From NCBI GenBank assembly GCA_020523905.1, contig JAJAPZ010000017.1, forward strand, positions 1 to 46,489: a stretch of 46,489 nt of DNA. Reading direction: 5' to 3'. The stretch is from Candidatus Obscuribacterium magneticum (GTDB lineage Bacteria > Elusimicrobiota > Elusimicrobia > F11). Of the stretch, positions 41,691 through 46,489 are shown piece after piece. Within the stretch, counting starts at the first letter, position 1; each line of letters begins with the position of its first letter. The notes under the pieces were generated by a model, which was not told where the DNA came from, made no database searches, and worked only from the letters and a program-made list of their open reading frames with translations. Made by a program: the position numbers and the translations under genes.

Positions 41691-42234
41691 GCGCCCACTC
41701 TTTCACCTTGACCAAAACAAAAATCCCCAACCCCAGAAATAAGACGAAGAAGAGCCCGCCCACGATGAGAGTCGGCTTGATGTTGCGGACGGTCTGGGAC
41801 ACCAAGACGACGGGAACGGTGGGCCCTTCGACGTCGCCGGCGTAGACCCCGCTCAAGGAATAGCCGCCGGGGTTCTGTATGACAAAATTGAAAAGAATCA
41901 TCATCGGCATCCCCAGCCGGGTGAAGGTCTGGTTGACCGGGATGACGGGGATTTCCTCGTAGGTGTCTTTCGTCATCAGGTGGACGTCCAGTTTCTCCAG
42001 GGCGTTCACTGGCAGGGGTGCCTTGCTGCGGTGTTGATAGAGCCCGGCATAAAGCCCCGGGTTCTTGAATTTTAATTCGTGAAAACCGGGCAGATCAACG
42101 ACTTTGATCTCGCCCCGGACCCCCACGAAAGCCTCCCACAAGCTCATGAGCCCGATGAGGCACCCAATCAGGATAAAGCCGACGCCGAAGCCGATCAAAA
42201 GACCGCGATACAAGCGCGGTGAATGTCGAATCAT
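41662..42234 (-). CDS. Two-helix membrane protein, unknown
   Basis: This 190-residue protein has one helix near each end (RGLLIGFGVGFILIGCLIGLMSLW and GLFFVLFLGLGIFVLVKV) and a periplasmic domain of about 120 residues between them. The central part has no recognisable motif. ATG 42234 is chosen; it begins 1 bp after the aldo/keto reductase stop and is preceded by GGAGTAGG, so it is translationally coupled. Topology suggests a periplasmic sensor or assembly factor, but I cannot name a function. Confidence 0.6.
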   Translation of the reverse strand: MIRHSPRLYRGLLIGFGVGFILIGCLIGLMSLWEAFVGVRGEIKVVDLPGFHELKFKNPGLYAGLYQHRSKAPLPVNALEKLDVHLMTKDTYEEIPVIPVNQTFTRLGMPMMILFNFVIQNPGGYSLSGVYAGDVEGPTVPVVLVSQTVRNIKPTLIVGGLFFVLFLGLGIFVLVKVKEWAPTPSRTAPA

Positions 42235-42235
42235 C

Positions 42236-43213
42236 CTACTCCCACCCCTTGTAAAAATTCCGATTCCAGGCGTGGGACGCCAACGCCGTGAGAAGCCCTG
42301 AGCCCAGCTTCTTCCCATCCGACACGGCCACGTTTTGCCGGACGTGCTCATGCCTTCTCATCCCCGGGATGACGACGGAAACCTCCTCGTGCGCCAGAAT
42401 GAACCGGAGCGCCAGCTCCGGCAGGGTCGACACTCCCGTCTCGGGGCCGAGAAATCCTTTCAGCTTTTCCACCCGCTCCACCGCCGCCTTTAAATTATCC
42501 CCTTTGAAATAATGCCGGCGGAAATCATCGCCCTCAAAGGTCGTCTCCAACGTGAGGGTCCCGGTGAGGCTCCCCTCGTCAAAAGGAACCCGGGCAATGA
42601 CGGCCACATTATGCGTCCGGCACAGGGGGAAGAGCTTCTTTTTAGGGCTCTGATCGAAAATATTGAAAATGACCTGAACGGAATCCACGAGGCCGCTCGC
42701 CACAAGTTCGAGCGCCGAGTCCGGATCGTGATCATTGATGGAGACGCCAAAGAAACGGATTTTCCCTTGTTCTTTCAGCGTCTCGACGGCCTTTTTCCAT
42801 TCGTCCTCACCCAGCCACGCATCGGTCCAGACGTGGAATTGCGTCAAATCCACACAATCGCGATTGAGTTTTTTCAGGCTCCGCTCCGTGCAGGAGGTGA
42901 TCCACTCCGACGGGAAGGCATCCCGGAGGGGCATCTGAGGTGTCGCCGGCCACTGCCAGTTTCGGGGGGGGATCTTGGTGGCGATAAAGGCCTCTTTTCC
43001 CTGAAGGGCCCGGCCGACGAGCGCCTCGCTGTGGCCGTCGCCGTAGACAAAGGCCGTGTCGTAAAAATTAATGCCGGCGCTCCACGCCTCCGCCAAGGCG
43101 GCCAACGATTCCTTGTCTTTGGTCGGCCCCCACCAGGCCCGGCCAATCCCCCAGGCACCGAAGCCAACCTCCGACACGCGCTCCTTTGTCCGGCCGAACG
43201 GGCGATCGATCAT
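42236..43213 (-). CDS. Aldo/keto reductase
   Basis: This 325-residue protein has the AKR barrel pattern. GFGAWGIGRAWWG is at the front, FYDTAFVYGDGHSE carries the catalytic Asp and Tyr, and IATKI has the Lys. The usual His position lies at QFHVWTD, and VIPGMRRHEHVRQN near the end contacts NADPH. AKRs reduce carbonyl groups with NADPH. The substrate is unknown; the sequence is of the environmental 'general stress protein 69-like' type. ATG 43213 is chosen over a start 18 bases earlier. A REP-like pair lies 28 bp upstream. Confidence 0.9.
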   Translation of the reverse strand: MIDRPFGRTKERVSEVGFGAWGIGRAWWGPTKDKESLAALAEAWSAGINFYDTAFVYGDGHSEALVGRALQGKEAFIATKIPPRNWQWPATPQMPLRDAFPSEWITSCTERSLKKLNRDCVDLTQFHVWTDAWLGEDEWKKAVETLKEQGKIRFFGVSINDHDPDSALELVASGLVDSVQVIFNIFDQSPKKKLFPLCRTHNVAVIARVPFDEGSLTGTLTLETTFEGDDFRRHYFKGDNLKAAVERVEKLKGFLGPETGVSTLPELALRFILAHEEVSVVIPGMRRHEHVRQNVAVSDGKKLGSGLLTALASHAWNRNFYKGWE

Positions 43214-43241
43214 AGCGCAACCTCGCTGCAACCAAAGCAGC

Positions 43242-43312
43242 CGTCATTCCCGCGAAAGCGGGAATCCATTCCGGTGTTCACGTCCTGGATTCCCGCTTTC
43301 GCAGGAATGACG
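43242..43312. repeat. REP-like inverted repeat pair
   Basis: Units at 43242-43268 and 43286-43312 are inverted copies of the CCCGCGAAAGCGGG family. The second has one G-to-A change. CCGGTGTTCACG lies between them. Confidence 0.93.
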
Positions 43313-43371
43313 AACTTTTGATGTTTTCTTTGAAAAATAGCAGGAAATTGGCGTTTCATACTACAGACGCC

Positions 43372-45105
43372 TCACTTCAACAAAGAAGAAAGCTGATTGC
43401 CGATGACGGTGGCCCCCGCTTCCTTTTTATGGCGTTCCAACTCCGCCCTGGCCTTCTCGAGAAGCACGCTTTTTGACTTAACAAAAAACCTCATCTGATC
43501 CAAATTGTACGGCCACAGATGCTGATACTCGGTGCGGTTGATGAGGGCGGCGTTCTCCTTCGTCCTCTTTAAGAAAACCAAATCGAGGTCATCCCAATAA
43601 ACCAAGGCGTATTGGGATCGCGGAAACATGGCATTGATGTTGGTGAGACAAAAGCCGGGGTCGTCATTAATGTAGCGGATGCGGAGGGCCGGGTATCTAA
43701 CGATGGCATACGAGACGCTGTTTTTCTCCAGATAAGCCGGCCAATGGCTCCTCTGAATGCCGGAAGACAATTCGTAATTCAACCGGTTCTGTTCCACCAA
43801 CAAGGGATAGAAAAGATAACGCCCATCCATAAAAACTTTTCTCTTGGGCCCCAGCTCCCACGAGAGATACCCGCCGGCGCCGTATTCATTAAACATGTTC
43901 CCCGGCACATTGTTTGCCTTCACAAACCGGCAAGCTCCCGCGGGAAACTTACTCCACAGGACGAGATCCTCCGGAAAACGCTGTTTTAATTTATCGGCGT
44001 GAGCACCGAGCGGGATCAAACACAAGAGCCATCCGGCCGCGGCCAGCCGGCGTCGCCGCCGACCTTCTGCGTCATTCCCCTTCAACGATGCCGATGAGGC
44101 GGCCTCGGCCGGCGTTCCCGCACGCGTCCACCTCCACTGCTGAAGGAGTTCCCCAAAAAAGGGGAGCCCCACAAAAGCGAAGAGCGCCGTCGTCCGGTAA
44201 TGAAACCCGCCCCAGGCCGCAAACGCCACAATCGCCGGCGTCCAAAAACGAATCCCCTCCCAGCGGCCCAAAAGACCCCACACCAAAATCAAGCTGTTGG
44301 CCACAAAAAGAAACCAGAAATTGGGAACTTCGGAAATGGACGGGGCCTTCCATTCCTGGATCAGGGAGGCGCCGCCTCGAAAGCTCATCAGATGTTCCAG
44401 AAAGATAACCAGAATTCTCGGCCCCCACGGGTTAAAAAGAACGGCGGCCAAAGAGAGAATCAAGGCGCGGTCCACCATCCGGATGTACGATTTCTCCTCC
44501 GCGCGCCAGCGCGCGCCCACATCAAAAAGGAGGATGAGCCCAAGGCCGTAAATAAATCCCGCATGCAGATTGCACCAGAGGACGGTGAGGAGGAAAAAGA
44601 TCCACGGATAGAACTTGAGTTGTGAGGCCGCCCCCTTTCGCGCGCGAAGCAAAAGAATCATGAAGATGGGCAAAAGAAGAAGCGTCGCCAGCTCGACCCG
44701 CTCCAGAAGCCTCGGCTGGACGACCTTAAATCCCATCCAAGCCAGAAGGAGAAGCCACGGCCCTCGCGCCCCTGCTTTACGCGCTGAGAGGATAAGAAGC
44801 GTCATCACCAGAAGCCCCAGAAGGATTTTCCCCCAATAAATGGCCGCCAGCCCCCAGGTCTTCATCAACAAATAAAGAAGGATCTGGCCCAACCACTCAA
44901 AATTGATCCACTCCGTTCCCTGGAGCGTGTGCGAGAAGACATCCGTCCGCAAAAAGATCCGTTTCTCAAACATTTCCCGCCCGGCGGCCAGATGCCACCA
45001 CAAGTCGGGATCGTAGAGACGGAAGGTGAGGGATTTGAAGAAGAGGAGGGTACTCAAAACCCAGAACAAGGCGGGGACGATCCACTCAATTTTCTTCGAT
45101 TTCAT
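43372..45105 (-). CDS. Large membrane protein with GT-C-like features
   Basis: This 577-residue protein has about eleven membrane helices. The first periplasmic loop has YDPDLWWHLAAGREMFE and INFEWLGQ, a loop pattern common in uncharacterised envelope proteins that resemble GT-C glycosyltransferases. The soluble C-terminal part includes FNEYGAGGYLSWELGPKRKVFMDGRY, a well-conserved stretch in this group. No donor or acceptor can be named. ATG 45105 is chosen at the start of the basic lead-in to the first helix. The Pho-box-like array at 45243 lies 138 bp upstream in the shared intergenic region. Confidence 0.65.
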   Translation of the reverse strand: MKSKKIEWIVPALFWVLSTLLFFKSLTFRLYDPDLWWHLAAGREMFEKRIFLRTDVFSHTLQGTEWINFEWLGQILLYLLMKTWGLAAIYWGKILLGLLVMTLLILSARKAGARGPWLLLLAWMGFKVVQPRLLERVELATLLLLPIFMILLLRARKGAASQLKFYPWIFFLLTVLWCNLHAGFIYGLGLILLFDVGARWRAEEKSYIRMVDRALILSLAAVLFNPWGPRILVIFLEHLMSFRGGASLIQEWKAPSISEVPNFWFLFVANSLILVWGLLGRWEGIRFWTPAIVAFAAWGGFHYRTTALFAFVGLPFFGELLQQWRWTRAGTPAEAASSASLKGNDAEGRRRRRLAAAGWLLCLIPLGAHADKLKQRFPEDLVLWSKFPAGACRFVKANNVPGNMFNEYGAGGYLSWELGPKRKVFMDGRYLFYPLLVEQNRLNYELSSGIQRSHWPAYLEKNSVSYAIVRYPALRIRYINDDPGFCLTNINAMFPRSQYALVYWDDLDLVFLKRTKENAALINRTEYQHLWPYNLDQMRFFVKSKSVLLEKARAELERHKKEAGATVIGNQLSSLLK

Positions 45106-45242
45106 CACGGAGAGATTAGGATAAATTGCTCGTAATTTACCATACGAATTTAAACTCTCTCTCAGCCCATGCGATTTTGCACGGCAAAACCAGCGCAAAT
45201 CGCAAACGGCCGGAAAACGAAAATAACGCCTTTTCTATGCAA

Positions 45243-45281
45243 TCTTAATCGAATCTTAATCCGGTCTTAAAGCGTTCTTAA
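45243..45281. promoter_or_regulatory. Pho-box-like array of four TCTTAA repeats
   Basis: TCTTAA occurs at 45243, 45254, 45265 and 45276, exactly 11 bp apart each time. This equals the 8-bp repeat plus 3-bp spacer layout of PhoB-type boxes, with CTTAATCG, CTTAATCC, CTTAAAGC and CTTAACCC as units. It lies 46 bp before the 64-residue gene and 138 bp before the divergent membrane protein gene. An OmpR/PhoB-family regulator is the likely binder. Confidence 0.7.
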
Positions 45282-45326
45282 CCCGAAACCCGGCAAACTT
45301 AACGTAAGAAAAAAGGAGGCCCTCTC

Positions 45327-45521
45327 ATGGATTCCATTCGCAACTTCAAGGCGAAATTGGACCAGCTTGATCATCTCTTAGGCAAGCTAAAGTCTTCTCA
45401 TTACCGGGTCCGTCAACTCAAGCGGAACGTGTTCATTCTGCGCAGCCTCTTGAGAGACGAAAGCAACGTCAAGTCGCCCTACGGCCCCGATACGCCTTTC
45501 ATCCGCTTCTCCCTCCAATAA
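45327..45521 (+). CDS. Small basic helical protein, unknown
   Basis: This 64-residue protein is mostly predicted helix and basic in its middle (SSHYRVRQLKRNVFILRSLL). It has a hydrophilic tail ending PFIRFSLQ. It has no signal peptide or membrane helix and no motif that I recognise. A strong AAGGAGG site lies 7 nt before the ATG, which supports a real gene. The four-fold TCTTAA array just upstream suggests control by a response regulator. Confidence 0.65.
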   Translation: MDSIRNFKAKLDQLDHLLGKLKSSHYRVRQLKRNVFILRSLLRDESNVKSPYGPDTPFIRFSLQ

Positions 45522-45545
45522 GAACGGACCTCACCTCGGACGTGT

Positions 45546-45551
45546 TATAAT
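45546..45551 (+). promoter_or_regulatory. -10 box of terminal dipeptidase gene
   Basis: A perfect TATAAT lies 10 nt before ATG 45562, and no ribosome site is present. It fits the leaderless pattern. If translation starts inside or after the repeat instead, the leader would be long and structured. Confidence 0.4.
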
Positions 45552-45561
45552 CCTTCTTGTC

Positions 45562-46489
45562 ATGGAGTATTTTTGCGGCTGTGCCGTACTTCGTCATTCC
45601 GGCGAAAGCCGGAATCCAGGCCGTAAAACTGTATTTAAATTCATGCTTAAGACCTGGATACCGGCTTTCGCCGGTATGACGATGTGGGTGGCACCGTTTA
45701 TTCTTCCTCTCGTCCTCGCCGCCGAAGAGCGCCTCGTCAACATCAAAGATCTGTCGCCGGCGATTCCTGTGGACCTCCGCTACGCCACCCGCCATAATTT
45801 CACTGGCGAAAAGCTCTACCCCTCCGGCGATTGCTATCTCTGCGAAACCGTCGCCAAACGCCTGGCCGCGGCACAGAATAATCTGGAAGCCGAAGGGCTG
45901 AGGCTCAAAGTCTGGGATTGCTACCGCCCGCTCTCCATCCAAAAAAAGCTGTGGGAAAAAGTCTCCGACGACAATTTCGTCGCCAACCCGAAAACAGGCT
46001 CCCGGCACAACCGGGGGGCGTCGGTGGACGTCACGCTCGTCGATCGAAGGGGCCGCGAACTCCCCATGCCGACCGGCTTCGATGATTTCAGTCCCCGCAG
46101 CCACCGGCGTTATTCAAATCTTCCCGCCAATACATTGGCAAACCGGCTCAAACTGGAATCGGCCATGAGAGCCGCGGGATTTCTGCCGCTTGAAACGGAG
46201 TGGTGGCATTACGACGATCCCGGTTGGGCCCAACTCCCTTTGCGCGACGAATCGTTTGAAACGCTTCGCCAAAAAAATAACATCACAGATAATAGGAAGG
46301 AGAATGCCATGCCCCCTCTCATCGTGCCTGAAGAGGCCCAACAACTTATCGTCGTCACCTCCAAAGAGTGGTGCAGCCCCACCGGCCTCCTTGAGCGGTT
46401 TGAAAAATCAGGGGGGGCATGGATCAAGGTGGGGAGCGTCATCCCGGTCTCTCTGGGGATGAAGGGAATGGCCTGGGGAGCGGGGCTCC
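45562..46489 (+). CDS. VanX-type D,D-dipeptidase fused to L,D-transpeptidase-like domain (partial)
   Basis: The frame is open from ATG 45562 to the window end (309 codons). After an exported N-terminus (VAPFILPLVLAA) comes a VanX/DdpX dipeptidase domain. DCYRP carries the catalytic Arg, SRHNRGASVDV has zinc ligands His149 and Asp156, and EWWH has the base Glu213 and ligand His216. Such enzymes cut D-Ala-D-Ala. About 60 residues later a second domain begins: LIVVTSKEWCSPTGLLERFE, then WIKVGSVIPVSLGMKGMAWGAG. This is like the start of YkuD-type L,D-transpeptidases. The first 40 residues are encoded by a REP-like repeat (SGESRNPG, WIPAFAGMT). The mature start may be Met at 45676 or 45682. Confidence 0.82.
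   Translation, partial: MEYFCGCAVLRHSGESRNPGRKTVFKFMLKTWIPAFAGMTMWVAPFILPLVLAAEERLVNIKDLSPAIPVDLRYATRHNFTGEKLYPSGDCYLCETVAKRLAAAQNNLEAEGLRLKVWDCYRPLSIQKKLWEKVSDDNFVANPKTGSRHNRGASVDVTLVDRRGRELPMPTGFDDFSPRSHRRYSNLPANTLANRLKLESAMRAAGFLPLETEWWHYDDPGWAQLPLRDESFETLRQKNNITDNRKENAMPPLIVPEEAQQLIVVTSKEWCSPTGLLERFEKSGGAWIKVGSVIPVSLGMKGMAWGAGL
45592..45681. repeat. REP-like inverted repeat pair inside coding frame
   Basis: Units at 45592-45618 and 45655-45681 are inverted copies of the CCGGCGAAAGCCGG variant. The second unit has a compensated ATACC...GGTAT change. The 36-bp spacer differs from that of the other pairs and lacks the GTGAACACC core. The pair keeps the dipeptidase frame open. Confidence 0.9.

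Noticed and set aside
42512..43321. Long plus-strand open frame opposite the aldo/keto reductase
   Set aside because: Antisense shadow of a well-conserved gene that ends in repeat-derived peptide.
45499..46104. Minus-strand open frame over the dipeptidase
   Set aside because: The plus strand carries intact VanX-type motifs, and the minus frame includes translated repeat.

Overview
The window looks like a contig from an uncultivated, fairly GC-rich Gram-negative-type bacterium. The evidence is lipobox-bearing lipoproteins, periplasmic signal peptides, a short eukaryote-like RRM RNA-binding protein, an RtcB ligase, and many scattered REP-like inverted repeats whose translation gives the familiar junk peptides 'IPAKAGI' and 'SGESRNPG'. 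Such repeats and gene types are common in Elusimicrobiota and Omnitrophota-like metagenome bins, but no marker gene here fixes the phylum, so the assignment is a weak inference. Several genes (CDF transporter, BaiN-like flavoprotein, polyprenol kinase-like gene, AbiEi-like antitoxin, rtcB, the terminal dipeptidase) have a TATAAT-like box 5-10 nt before the start codon and no Shine-Dalgarno sequence, which suggests leaderless transcription. Others have strong AAGGAGG sites.

Layout. 1-600: a broken glycosyltransferase-2 fragment and a truncated secreted-protein gene meet at an inverted-repeat cluster. 613-7087: housekeeping and membrane genes (MBL-fold hydrolase, ACT protein, CorA-like channel, two multi-pass membrane proteins, CDF transporter). 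7316-11477: an ABC-F ATPase and a BaiN-like flavoprotein, each with several apparent frameshifts, around intact RRM and NYN-RNase genes. 11505-29842: an accessory region rich in defence genes, visibly more AT-rich in its left half. 30010: tRNA-Gln. 30181-33591: a smaller scarred region with a polyprenol kinase-like gene, a pirin stub, an AbiEi/AbiEii-type toxin-antitoxin pair and a chimeric, internally deleted HtrA. 33750-46489: backbone genes again (UPF0016 half-protein, MFS, DUF3108, HEAT lipoprotein, degenerate MBL lipoprotein, zinc ribbon protein, adenylate cyclase, RtcB, aldo/keto reductase, large membrane protein, a small gene behind a Pho-box-like array, and a VanX-type dipeptidase fused to an L,D-transpeptidase-like domain running off the end).

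The most interesting part is 11.5-29.9 kb. Three related C-terminal pieces of large serine recombinases, each with a ParB-like helix-turn-helix domain (all share LNLLKLAPEIQ), lie on the + strand. Each is followed after 20-43 bp by a convergent cargo block on the - strand: (A) an AlbA_2/Schlafen-type regulator plus an HNH endonuclease; (B) an AAA15-type ATPase plus an RloB-like TOPRIM protein; (C) an AAA/STAND-like ATPase, a DUF5131 protein, and a RadC - type III methyltransferase - type III restriction helicase - membrane protein operon. A small recombinase-associated protein, intact at 29411-29842 and as a stub at 20194-20295, completes the pattern. None of the recombinases keeps its catalytic N-terminal domain, so the region reads as a stack of defence cassettes separated by recombinase scars and further cut by an IS256 remnant and a 1.2-kb IS3-family element.
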